Assembly (NCBI GenBank): GCA_036924285.1
Contig: JAYKYS010000007.1
Coordinates: forward strand, 5,208,001-5,272,000
From: Asterella californica
Taxonomy: Eukaryota; Streptophyta; Marchantiopsida; Marchantiales; Aytoniaceae
Reading direction: 5' to 3'
DNA: 64,000 nucleotides
Both the position numbers and the translations under genes were made by a program. Positions 1 through 10,200 of this stretch are shown piece after piece. Positions within the stretch are counted from its first letter, which is position 1; each line of letters begins with the position of its first letter. The notes under the pieces were generated by a model. The model was not told the origin of the DNA and did not search any database. It was given only the letters and a program-made list of their open reading frames with translations.

Positions 1-1555
1 ACCTTGGGATTTGAAGCCGATTCCAATCCCTCATGCCTTACTACCGAAGGTCACTGAGTTGCTGAAAGAGAAGATACGAATGGGTATCTTTGAACCATCT
101 ATGGCTTCATACTCTAGTCAATGATTCACAGTACCTAAGAAGACAGGAGCTCTATGCTTCATCCAAGACTTGCAGCTTATCAACAACATCACGATTCAAA
201 ACGTCGGGGCAAGACCTATGGTTGATGAAGTAGCTGAGGCGTTTGCTGGAAGATCAATCTATTCTATTGGAGATCTGTTTTCATATTATGATCAGTTTCA
301 GCTTGCTTTGGAGAGTAGAGACTTGACTACCATACGTACACCTTTGGGGTTGATGCGGATGTGTACTCTTCCTCAAGGCGCGACAAACTCAATAGCCCAT
401 ATGCAAAATGCGATGCATAAGGTTTTATGAGAGTTTGTACTTGAGCTCACTATCTCATTTTTGGATGATATTCTCATGAAAGGCTGTCCGATGGAGGACA
501 AAGACGAAGCTGTGACTTCTGATGGTTGCAGAAAGTTTGTTGTAGACCACATTCAAGATGTGGAAAAGATTCTGATGCGTTTGGAGGAGGTACACCTCAC
601 ACGAGATGATGGAGCAGCTGAAGGAGATTCTGAAGTCTCCACCTGTACTAAGGAGACTTAACTACGAGAGCGAGAGACCTATAGTACTGATTGTTGATAC
701 GAGTCCAAAGACGATTGGATGAGCAGTTGGTCAAGAAGATGCAAAAGGTGTGCGGTTTGTTTCAAGATTTGGAGCTCGGATCTTAACAAATAGACAACGT
801 AACTATCCTCAACTGAAGCGTGAGTTGTGAGGAGCTGTTACTGCTATGAAGGTAGATCGAGAATTCTTTATTAGAGCTCGTGTGGTTTTAGAAACAGATT
901 GTTTGTCTTTGCTTGGTATGATAGCAAACTGCAATACTCCAGACATAGCAATGCTACGATGGATTGCTTATATCCGGAGTCTAAACCCTGAGTTGAAGCA
1001 TATAGCAAGGAAGAATAATCCAGTTGCATATATGTTATCTAGGGCTCGTTATAAAGATGAGGAAGAGATGTTTGTAGAAGTCGAAGATGAAGAGAAGAGA
1101 GACGTTTCGTGCCAAGTTGGTCAGCAAACTTCAGACTTGGAACCACTGTTGTTTAAAGAGGAGTTCTACATGGATAAGTTCCACGATATTGGATTCTATC
1201 TGAGCTCATTATGCAGACGAGAAGGATGGAGTGATGCAAAGTTCAAGGAGATCAGACGGAAGGCGTATGATTACTTTTTGTATGAAGGTTATCTGTGAAA
1301 GCGTTCGAAGAGAAGAGACGGAATGCTTGCTAGAGTGGTGGATGATCCACCGACAAAGTTGAATCTGCTTAAGGAGTTTCATGACACCTTGCGGGCTGGA
1401 CAACGTGAAGTCTGGGCTACTTACACGGAAGGTTTGTATCAAGACGTGGTGGATTTTGTTAGGTCGTGTCTGCACTGCCAATTCTACTATAAGGTCCGTT
1501 ACAGAGATGGGCTTGTACCTACTTATCCACCCAGTATCCATTTTCAGTGGGTCCT
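1..1555 (+). pseudogene. Decayed Ty3/gypsy pol (RT-RNase H-partial integrase), B-like
   Basis: This is the middle of a retrotransposon polyprotein. In order it shows the start of RT (PWDLKPIP), the RT core with GDLFSYYDQFQL and the catalytic-type motif SFLDD (about 455-472), the RNase H (VDTSPKTIG near 695, then ETDCLSLLGM near 893) and the integrase zinc-binding region (LHCQ near 1468). It is broken by stops at 122-124, 428-430, 719-721, 828-830 and 1297-1299. A deletion near 600 joins the end of RT directly to the region before RNase H. It ends at 1555 inside integrase, exactly where the family X LTR begins, so X inserted into it. The 5' part lies outside the window. Its protein resembles the minus-strand B copy at 15700-17500 more than element A. 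Confidence 0.9.
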
Positions 1556-2394
1556 TGTAGTGTCGCAGGATTACTCCTTTTGCTCATTTAGTATACAAGA
1601 TATCGTTCCCATTGAGGATTTGCACAAGTAACACTGCTCTAAGTTCTAAGATACGTTCAAACACACAAACACACGAGTTTTGCCTAGAAATCCCGTCTTC
1701 TCACAAAACCACGCGTCTTCCAGACTCGCCAAAAAGTGCTCTGGACCTAAACAAACAACTACTAGCTAAAATATCACACATCTATTCACAGAGAAGCTCG
1801 GGAAGACGCTCTTCCTGCTTCCAGGTCACTTCTTCCGGTCTTCTCAGTACCGTCTTCCCGAAACAATTCTCGGCTTCTGGGGGTTCAACTCGGCTTCTCA
1901 CACCTCCAGAAGACAGTCCTGCTTCGCAGAAGTCGACTAGCAACGGCTATTACACCTTATTCACTCTCACATTCCAACGGATTAGATTAATCACAGGGTG
2001 TATGCCCCCTGTAGCCTTCCCAGACTTCTGCCTACGGAAATGGTCTTCCTGCAGCACTACAACGACATTCATCTTCACGGAAGCTCACTAGAAGAAGGTA
2101 AGAAGATGGGGAAGATGAGGGAAGATGGGGAAGAAGAAAAAATCCAAACAAGAGAAAACAAGATGAAAAAGAGAAATTAAGATTCCGACAGGCTTCTAGT
2201 TCGGATCCTGACTAACAAGCCATCCCTGCTTGTAATAGTTTGGAGAGGAAGACAACAAACGTGTGTATAGTTGTACCGTCTTCCACTTGAGGATGTCGTC
2301 TTCTGTTGTGGGAAGAAGGCTTCTTTCTTCTTCTCTTCGCTGCTCCGACTACTCTATCTTCTGGGATCCTTTACCCATAAGACCGTCCGTACGT
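1556..2394 (-). repeat. Family X LTR, copy 1, left part
   Basis: The segment matches 59893-60735 over its whole length, with both copies starting TGTAGTGTC.CAGGATT. It continues at 13205 on the other side of element A. The sequence is unusually dense in CTTC, GAAG and GAAGAC/GTCTTC on both strands. Orientation is taken from the ORFs at 13877-15702, which run on the minus strand, making this the 3' LTR. ORFs here look like chance frames. Confidence 0.7.
2391..2394. repeat. Target-site duplication ACGT of element A (left copy)
   Basis: ACGT precedes the LTR start TGTCATG and recurs at 13205-13208 directly after the 3' LTR. The related empty site in the second X LTR reads CCGTACGTAGATC at 60729-60741, with ACGT once, which confirms a 4-bp duplication. 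Confidence 0.9.
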
Positions 2395-2608
2395 TGTCAT
2401 GTTGTGGTTCGGCTCCTGTGTGAAATTCTTGTGTAACCTATGTTGTGTTTCTTTTCCGTGTTTCGTGAACCGTATCGCGTAACTCGCCGAACGATGTGAT
2501 GAGTGCCACGTTTGTGATTATCTGTTTAAGTGATCGCACGGTAGAGGAATGTGCCAAGTCATCGATCTGTGCGCGTTCACTTCAGTGGTCCTTGTCACCG
2601 CGATTGTG

Positions 2609-2615
2609 TATAAAA
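2609..2615 (+). promoter_or_regulatory. TATA box of element A LTR
   Basis: TATAAAA in a GC-richer context, repeated at 11014-11020 in the 3' LTR. If transcription starts about 30 bp downstream (near 2640), the transcript has a leader of over 2.2 kb before gag, with the small ORFs at 2717-3142 near its 5' end. The start site itself is inferred. Confidence 0.6.
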
Positions 2616-2716
2616 TGGGGGGTCGAAGGTTCATACGACATTCTCTCTCAGCGGGTGATTCGTAAGGGTTCTCGGTGGTCTGCATGGAGGAGTGAAGAAC
2701 TGCAGGAGTGGTGGTC

Positions 2717-2932
2717 ATGGACGGAGGTGTGTTACCGGTTCCAGATCTTCCTTTCCCGAATCCGTTTCACATCAAGCTTCATTGCATCCACCGCGATCAC
2801 TTTCGACAGTGGTTAGTTGCGTACTTTGGTGATGAGTTCATGGGGAGGGTGATGGAGTTACAGCTTCCGGTGATCCTTCCAATCGTAACATACGGAGAGA
2901 CTTGGGATATGACGGTGTACATTTTGTTGTGA
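2717..2932 (+). CDS. LTR-borne small ORF 1 (71 aa, unknown)
   Basis: The first ATG in this frame is at 2717 (MDGGVLPVPDL); an upstream GTG at 2708 is in frame but less likely. The product has no family I recognise. A degraded homologue starts at the ATG at 47798 and shares the pattern MxGxxxxPDL, then PFxIKLHC and RDHF, then later IVTY and YILL before a TGA. That copy is broken by an in-frame stop and a frameshift. The ORF ends with TGA at 2930-2932 and ORF 2 starts two codons later in the same frame. An identical copy sits at 11122-11337 in the 3' LTR. Whether it is translated is unknown. Confidence 0.5.
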   Translation: MDGGVLPVPDLPFPNPFHIKLHCIHRDHFRQWLVAYFGDEFMGRVMELQLPVILPIVTYGETWDMTVYILL

Positions 2933-2938
2933 AGAACG

Positions 2939-3142
2939 ATGGATCTCAACTATCCATCGAACGTTCCTTTCAACCTTTGGGTCGATGTCCGGTGCCATTG
3001 CAGACCGAAGATCAATCATGGGGCTTGGATCGTGAGAAACTTCGGGCAAGAATATTACAATCGAGTGATAGCTTCACCGTTTCCTTTTGTCGTACCTTTT
3101 ATTGTAGAACGTTTCCAGGTTGTAATATTGACGTTGTATTAG
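2939..3142 (+). CDS. LTR-borne small ORF 2 (67 aa, unknown)
   Basis: A 67-aa product beginning MDLNYPSNVPFNLWVDVRC and ending in a hydrophobic stretch (FVVPFIVERFQVVILTLY). The homologue at 48019-48231 is 70 aa, fully open, and shares about 35 of 65 aligned residues, including FNxWV, RC, YYN, IAS, FVV, FIVxRF and ILTL. Many differing codons between the two are synonymous. The frame is the same as ORF 1, with only the TGA and two codons between, and the TGA is at the same place in the old copy. The 3' LTR copy at 11344-11547 differs at one residue. Possible roles are a membrane-associated peptide or a leader ORF. No function can be assigned. Confidence 0.5.
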   Translation: MDLNYPSNVPFNLWVDVRCHCRPKINHGAWIVRNFGQEYYNRVIASPFPFVVPFIVERFQVVILTLY

Positions 3143-4801
3143 TCTGTGGTTCACTGGTTTCATTCTGGTTGAGCGCTTCTGTGTAGTTACGGACCGCGAA
3201 GAATCCATCGACATATCTGAAGGATTTTCTGAGGTCTTAGAGTGTTGTTGATGTCTTGTGTCTCCTTGGAGAGTAAAAATTCGTTCTAAGGGAAAAGTTA
3301 AGAGGAGAAAAGACAAAAAGTAAAGTTCTTTTTGCTCTTATTGGTCCACTTTTGGACCAATGGTGTTCTAGCTGATCCTCGCGACGTTTCTGTGGTTTCT
3401 GGAGGCTTCAGAGGTCCATTCGCGAAACGAAGGGTATGGTTGGAGAGCTCTCGACCGGGGCTACAATCTGGGCTGAAGAATCGATCGATTTGATGAAAGT
3501 ATGAGCGCGTTATGATCAATTGAGTGGAGGGGGGTGAAATTTGTACCTACTGCTACGTTTCTGGTTGTTCTGAGAGACTCGCGAGGAGTTTTGAGGAGCT
3601 GTCTGTTGGGTTGGAGAACTGACGGCGTGCTGGTCATTTTGATATCAATTTGGTCAGTTTCTTGATCGATTTGGATTCTGAACCGACCGATTGAAGTTGA
3701 GAAGTGCAGATGGGATAAGGCGGGGACAGCGAACTGTGATAGCCATGGATAGTTTGCTATTGCTTAAGATCTGAGTCGAATTTCTGAGTGAAACTTTCCA
3801 GGATTGAAGAATGTCTTATCAATAAGATACTTGGGAAGTTTCACCTCAAATGGTCGAGTAGTTTGTTCAGAATCTTGGATCAAATGTACCTGGGTCTGTA
3901 AAGCTCTGAAGTTAGCACAGATTACGGTTTGATCCATATCTGAGAATTGGTTTGAGATTTCGACCTGAAAATTGTTCAGGGTAGGAGTGAAGGGTCCAAT
4001 CAAGCTTCCTGTGAAGTTTGATCATCATTGGTCGAGTAGTTTGGAAGGACTGAGATCTCAAAGTTCGAAAATACTTCTGTTATGAGCGGTTTCGGGTTTT
4101 TTCGGTATCATCTATTGTCAATTTGATCATTTTCGAGCAATTTGGAGAGGAGTTTGTTGCTGAAACTGCCATACCTGCATACAACTCGACATTGGAAGGT
4201 GTGGGGCTGATTTCAGCTCTTGGTGATGAAGGAGAACGGAGCCACCATGAGTCTTAAGCCGCTGTTTGGGTTCTCGGAGCTGCCAGGTACTACCGCCGTT
4301 GGTGCTATATTGAGATCTGAATAGTGTTTTGGATTATGCATGTTTTGCCTTGCTGGAATACTCGGTAGACCAGGGTGTACAGCAAGTTGTATCGATACTC
4401 TATCAAGTTGATTGAGTGATCTTAGTATCTTCTGATTGTACTATGAAGTTGTGATAGTTGGATTGATGGCCAGTTAGCGTCGCTGGGGAGCTATTCAGAA
4501 GTCAGGCTTCCAGTGATATAGATGAATAACTTCAGTTAGATAATACAGATCTGAGTATTTTTAGTTAGAATACAAAAGATCTGTTTGTAACACAAGTTTA
4601 TGCAACCTATACGTAACCTTGGATCGTAGCAAGCTTTAAACTTGAGACGAGCGGATACAAGGTCACTCAGGCTAGAAGAGTAGATAGTGAAACATTTGAG
4701 TGGAAACATCCAGATCTAGATCCAACCTTGTCAATCCACATACCTCTACACAGCCATATACCCCGTGTATTCCTAGACAGAAAAACACGTTATACGATAG
4801 C

Positions 4802-4817
4802 TGGTGAACTCGACGTG
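4802..4817 (+). other. Primer binding site of element A
   Basis: TGGTGAACTCGACGTG starts two bases after the LTR. The same 16 bases occur at 59280-59295 after another LTR ending TACGATA. A tRNA ending in the complement plus CCA is expected to prime reverse transcription. It does not match the initiator-Met PBS common in plant elements, and I could not name the tRNA. Confidence 0.75.
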
Positions 4818-4857
4818 AAAAGTCTAGGGTGAGAGGTACGTGCGTGGTTTTGCCACC

Positions 4858-7239
4858 ATGGACATTGAAGGGTTGGGTCATTACGTAGATGAGGCTTCTA
4901 CATCTGGAGAGGCACCAAAGGTGACCAAGCTTTCACGGTCTGATATGCGATTGCTTGAGGCATTCGCGTTGGTAATGCAACAACAGCAAGCCACTGAACG
5001 GAAAGAAGCAATGGCTACTAAAGCCTTGCAATCTGTTGTGGGGTTGCTAGATCAGTTTGACGGGAAGAACATATCCAAGTACCTAAAGTACTATTCCCGG
5101 GAGATGGAGTTGAGCAAGGTGCCTGAAAGAGAGATGGTGAGTACATTTGCGCTTGCTGTCGTACCTGAACTACGAGAGCACATGAAGGACATCATCCGAT
5201 CTCATGGTGCTACGTGGGAAGGATTTACTCTTCAGCTGAAAGAAGAGTATTCTTTAGAAGATGCAGACCGAGTGACTAAGAAGTCATTCATGGAGTGGGT
5301 AAACAAACCCAACAAAGGGCTTGTTGCCACAGAGCTATTTCGGGAGTATGAGAGACAATTCCTTCAGTTGTCTCGGATGGAGAAGCTCACATTGGAGAAT
5401 GACAAGGTGGAGTTGTTTCTACAAGCAGCCAACAATGAATTACAAAGGGAGTTGGAGCTGCTTCTAGAAGATAGGATGGAAGACAACGGACTCACGACTG
5501 ATTGGAGAAAAGTCTCTGAAGCAGTGAGTGTACTTGCCAAACGAGAGTACCGGAGAGGGAAGGTGGTGGTAAGACAAGAAGAGAGACCACCACCGATCAT
5601 AGTACCTCGTAGGCAACCAATGGTACCCAATGTGCAAGCACCTATTGTGCATGTACCTCAAGTTCCACTTCCTGCTATTCCTGTCCCGAAAGTTGCACCG
5701 CAAAGAGATGCTATGGAAGAGTTGGTAAAAGGGATGAGGGACTTGCAGATCAAGTTAGCAAGGTTGGAAGAGAAGGGAGGAGCACATGATACCAGACTTG
5801 CTCCTAAGCAAGATTATGTACAGAGATGCATTTGGTGTGATAGTTCTGATCATGCTCGAAGAGAGTGTGGTGATTTTGCCAAAACTCTACGAGATGGAGT
5901 AGTCTATTGGAAGGAAGGAAAGATTGCTCTGAAGGATAATGGAGAGATTCTTAGAACCAACTTCGGGAAAGGAGGAATGAAGCAAGTACTGGAGGAGTAT
6001 CTATCTCAACATGCTACTGCGTCGGTAGAAGCTGCTACTTATGGAGTTGAGGTAGTACGAGAAAGAAGTGCTTCTAAGAAGGATGGAGATACTCTTGATA
6101 TGTGGAGCCATGCGGTAAGCACGAACAAAAGAGGGAAAATGGCAAGGGAGGAGTTGCTCAGAACAGCCACAGCAATCAGAGGTGCTACTGGATGGGATGA
6201 TCCCGTGGATACAATGTCTGTACATGCTTATTTGGCGAAGAGTCAACATGAGGCTCTCATGGAGGAGAAGCGCAAACGAGATGAAGCAGGCCCTAGCGAA
6301 GAGAGAACAGCTCTCAAGAGGCAAACAAGAGGAGAAAAGTTCAGACCGGAGATGATGCCTCTACCAGAGGAGACTATGGAAGAGGTCATATCCTCTACTC
6401 CCGAGAATTCAGAGAAGAGCAAAGGTAAGGAGAAAGGTAAATCTCCTTCATACAAGCTTCAGTCTGATATTGAAGCTGCTACAGATCTGAAAGGAGTACT
6501 AGAAGAGAGAGTACTCAATGCCAGGATCGAGTTTACTTTGCGAGAGGTTCTTGGGATTGCCAAGAGGGAGTTTCATGATGTCATTATTGACACCATCAAA
6601 CGAAAAAGGCAATTGGCAGGAGAAACCGCTGTGTCTAATGCATTAGACACAAGGATATCAAGAGAGGAAGAGTTAGAACTAGCTCAATGCTGCATCAACC
6701 GCAAGGTTCGGTTTGAGGATGATAACGATGACAAGGTCCCTAGTCATTACACTAGAGGACATTGGGCTAGAGCTACTACCGAAGCCTTAGTGAAGGTGGG
6801 AGAGATGACAGATCCGGTGGTTGCTCTCATTGATCATGGATCAGAGATCAATATTGTCTCTAAGGACATCTACAAGCAAGGTGGATGGCCTGTTGATATA
6901 GATCATGGTTGGATGATCAGAACGGCGAACAACACACGAGGAGAACTCTACGGAGCTTGTCCTGATGTGAAAGTGAAGGTGGGAGATGTAACTATAGAAC
7001 AAAACTTCTTTGTTCAAGATAGTACATCATACCCGGTGATACTCGGTCAACCTTACATTACAGCTGTGAGGATGGAGACCAAGGTTTTGGATGATGGATC
7101 TGCTTATGCGCGGATCAGAAGTCAGGATGGCAAGAGAGCGGTACAGTTTCTAACTGTATCAGCAAACCACGAGCGGAACAGAGATTATCTGAGGGGTGGT
7201 TCCTTGCCTAAGGTCACGGAAGAGTTCAAGGATTTTTGA
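4858..7239 (+). CDS. gag-pr: Gag-protease polyprotein (793 aa)
   Basis: Structural and protease polyprotein of element A. I chose the ATG at 4858, which has a GCCACCATGG context; the frame opens a little earlier at a GTG (4840). Residues about 60-240 are a helical capsid-like region (FDGKNISKYLKYYSREME, later EYERQFLQLSRMEKL). A proline-rich linker follows, then a CCHC zinc knuckle C-x2-C-x4-H-x4-C (first Cys codon at 5827) for RNA binding. The aspartic protease near the C-terminus has the active-site triplet D-H-G at 6832-6840 instead of DTG/DSG, within LIDHGSEINIVS, and a flap-like VILGQPYI further on. The frame ends in TGA at 7237, four bases into the pol frame, so pol needs a -1 shift. 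Homologous regions are at 17511-20067 and 49833-51770. Confidence 0.92.
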   Translation: MDIEGLGHYVDEASTSGEAPKVTKLSRSDMRLLEAFALVMQQQQATERKEAMATKALQSVVGLLDQFDGKNISKYLKYYSREMELSKVPEREMVSTFALAVVPELREHMKDIIRSHGATWEGFTLQLKEEYSLEDADRVTKKSFMEWVNKPNKGLVATELFREYERQFLQLSRMEKLTLENDKVELFLQAANNELQRELELLLEDRMEDNGLTTDWRKVSEAVSVLAKREYRRGKVVVRQEERPPPIIVPRRQPMVPNVQAPIVHVPQVPLPAIPVPKVAPQRDAMEELVKGMRDLQIKLARLEEKGGAHDTRLAPKQDYVQRCIWCDSSDHARRECGDFAKTLRDGVVYWKEGKIALKDNGEILRTNFGKGGMKQVLEEYLSQHATASVEAATYGVEVVRERSASKKDGDTLDMWSHAVSTNKRGKMAREELLRTATAIRGATGWDDPVDTMSVHAYLAKSQHEALMEEKRKRDEAGPSEERTALKRQTRGEKFRPEMMPLPEETMEEVISSTPENSEKSKGKEKGKSPSYKLQSDIEAATDLKGVLEERVLNARIEFTLREVLGIAKREFHDVIIDTIKRKRQLAGETAVSNALDTRISREEELELAQCCINRKVRFEDDNDDKVPSHYTRGHWARATTEALVKVGEMTDPVVALIDHGSEINIVSKDIYKQGGWPVDIDHGWMIRTANNTRGELYGACPDVKVKVGDVTIEQNFFVQDSTSYPVILGQPYITAVRMETKVLDDGSAYARIRSQDGKRAVQFLTVSANHERNRDYLRGGSLPKVTEEFKDF
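7230..7236 (+). promoter_or_regulatory. Putative -1 ribosomal frameshift site
   Basis: The gag frame reads G GAT TTT TGA here. Slipping back one base on GGATTTT places the ribosome in the pol frame, which is closed upstream by TAA at 7209-7211. The heptamer fits the class that includes GGAUUUA at the mouse mammary tumour virus pro-pol junction. The minus-strand B copy keeps AAGGATTTTCG at the same junction, with pol-like sequence in its -1 frame. A possible 6-bp stem follows (7255-7260 with 7289-7294). Confidence 0.65.
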
Positions 7240-10200
7240 CAAGTACTGCTATAGAGCGAGGACATAGTGGTACACTGGAGAAGGTACTCTCGCTAGAGAA
7301 AGAAAGTGCTTTTTGTACAGGAGTTGTGAGATTTTCTGGGAGTGGATTTGCTACACATACACGACTTGCTGACTTGCAGAAGTGGGAGCAGAAAGTTGTG
7401 CGAAAAACTGAAAAAGATCTAAAGAGAGTTGGTGTGCTTGAAGAGGATGATAAGATAGAAGGTGTTTATTTGGAGTTAGGGTTGGGAGATTTCATCGATG
7501 AACTTGCTATGCATGAGCAAGAAGATGAGGATCATGTGGTGGAAGTACACTCTAGGGAGCTCTATACAGCTATAGAGTCATTCGTAGATCCTGAAGTTAG
7601 AGTTGATACTAGGTACAAAACGGTAGACAAGAAGGTAAAACCTGTTGCTCAGCCATTACCTAGTGATTCTAACCAGCGAGTCCAGCAATCTTCGAAGGAG
7701 AAAAGCTTGAGAGATCTTAGCCGGGTCGGTCACAAGTTCACTGAAACTACGCTCAAGGAGTTGAAGGTTGGTTCAACAGATTTTCTTTTGTCTGTGGAGG
7801 AGAATAGGTTTAGGGAGATGTTAACTAGGCACGGGAAAGCTTTTGCTTTTGAAGCCTCAGAAATCGGATGTGTAGATCCTAGCATTGTGGCGCCAATGAT
7901 CATATTCACAGTTCCACATGCTCCTTGGGACTTGAGGCCAATTCCTGTACCTAGAGCGCATCTACCAAAACTCATAGAGCTCTTGAAGGAGAAGATGCAG
8001 ATGAAGATCTTGGAACCATCATTTGCACCATACTCTAGTCGTTGGTTTACAGTACCAAAGAAGAGTGGTGCATTACGGTTCATCCAAGATATGCAACCTG
8101 TGAACCAAGTGACCATCAGAAATACAGGCATAGGACCTATCGTCGGAGAGTTTGCTGAAGCGTTTGCTGGGAGGGCTATTTACTCTATAGGAGATCTTTA
8201 CTCTGGATACGATCAGTTTCAACTTGCTGAACAGAGTAGAGATATCACCACCATGAGGACACCGTTGGGGTTGGTCAGAATGTGCACACTACCACAAGGA
8301 GCAACAAACTCGGTAGCGCACATGATGAACGGGATGAACAAGGTTCTCCGTGAGTTCATTCCTGAGAAGACCATGCCTTTCTTGGATGACATTCCAATTA
8401 AAGGATGCGTTGAGGAGGAGAAAGATGAGACAATGGATCAGAAGGGGTGTAGAAACTTTGTTGCTGATCACATTTCAGATTGTGATAAAATCTTATCACG
8501 ACTTGAAGAGGCGCATTTGACACTATCAGGTGCCAAGTCTTCATTTGGAGTGCGAGAGGTTGTGATTGTGGGGCACTTATGTGGATGGTTTGGACGCAAG
8601 CCTGATCCTGGTAAAGTGGATGCTATACGGCGGATGAAGGATACTTGTGGTTCAACAACAGAGGTGAGAAGGTTTCTTGGAGCTTGTGTCTTCTATCATG
8701 TGTGGATTCCACATTTTGCACATGTGGCAGATCCTCTTTACGATCTGTTGAGAAAGCACAAGAGGTTTGCATGGGAGGAGAGACATACTGAGGCGATTCA
8801 GAGATTGAAGCAATTGTTATCTTCTCCACCTGTACTTCGTCGTGTGAGCTATGAGGATAGCAAACCAGTGATACTTACTGTTGATACTAGTCCGATAGCC
8901 ATTGGATGGGCAGTAGGACAGGATGATGAAGAAGAGAATCGCTTTGCAGTCAGATTTGGAGCAAAGGTGTTGAGTGAGCGACATAGAAACTATCCTCAAG
9001 TGAAGAGAGAGTTATGGGGAGTAGTTACAGCTATGAAAGCTGAAAAGGACTATTTGATTGGAGCGCCAGTAATAGTAGAAACAGATTGTTTACCACTATT
9101 AGGGATGATTACAAATTGTAACACCCCTGATATTGCTATGCTACGCTGGATTGCTTACATCAAGTCCTTAAATCCTGAGTTTCGACACATAGCGGGGAAG
9201 AACAATCTAGTAGCTGATATGTTATCTCGTGCGAGGTATGAGGATGAGGAGGAGATGATAGAAGATACAGAAGACGTTGGTACTACTGTTTTCTGTAGAG
9301 CTCAAGGAGGTGAGAGTGAGCATTCGAAACCGTTCATGGAGGAGATATATGAAGGAGAATGGATAGACATAGGACGCTATCTAAGCATGTTGACTAGACA
9401 GCCAGGATGGAGTGATGCCCACTTTAAACAAATCAGGAGGAAGGCTTATAACTACTTGCTACAAGGTGGTTATTTGTGGAAACATGCTAAGCAAGGTGGT
9501 AAGATGCCACAAAGGGTTGTGTGCAAGGTTGACATGCAGAAGTTACTCATGCAGGAGTTTCATGAGAGCTTGTGGGCAGGACATAGAGGTATTTATGCCA
9601 CCTTTACAAAGCTGAAGGAGAGATATTGGTGGCGTAACATGTACAGAGATGTAGTTCAATTTGTGGAGACATGCCAAACTTGTCAAGAGTATTCAGGAAT
9701 TCGGCATCGAGATGGATTACATCCTACTTATCCACTTGCAATGCATTATAAGTGGGTAGTAGATCTTGTTATTATGCCAGTTGGTATATGGCAGATGCGA
9801 TACTTAGTTTTGGCACGTGAGGATTTGTCCAACCAAGTGGAAGGGCGAGCCTTACGGACAAAATCCACAGAGGGAGTCTGCAAATTCTTGTTGGAAGATG
9901 TGATTTGTAGATATGGTTGTGTTGGGAAGATCACGGCTGATCGAGGGGAGCTGAACAATGATGAGGCTAAAGCGTTCTTCAAGAGGTGTGGTGTGAAGTT
10001 AGCTCTCACCACAGCCTACAATCCAGAAGGTAATGCGAAGAGTGAACGTGGTCATCCTCCTATTGTGAAAGCTATTGTGAAAGCTTGCAAGGGGAGGGCA
10101 AGAGAATGGCCAAGATTTCTTCCGTTTGCATTATGGGCTGATCGTTCGACTCATAGTTCAGTTACGGGATATATGCCGGCGGAGTTGATGCAGGGGCAGA

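Larger units (their letters stand above)
2395..4799 (+). repeat. Element A 5' LTR
   Basis: Starts TGTCATGTTGTGG and ends TTATACGATA, so it lacks the usual CA end. The boundary is fixed on the left by the purine tract plus TGTC at 10800 and on the right by divergence of the two copies after 4799/13204. At 2405 bp it is long. It carries a TATA box about 215 bp in and two small ORFs after that. An older relative lies at 47527-48256 and a shorter relative with the same end motif at 57724-59273. Confidence 0.95.

Noticed and set aside
2496..2816. 106-aa frame in the LTR, repeated at 10901-11221
   Set aside because: It overlaps small ORF 1 in another frame, and the older LTR at 47527 does not keep it, unlike ORFs 1 and 2.
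3764..4003. 79-aa minus-strand frame duplicated in both LTRs
   Set aside because: Duplication only reflects LTR identity; no independent copy supports coding.
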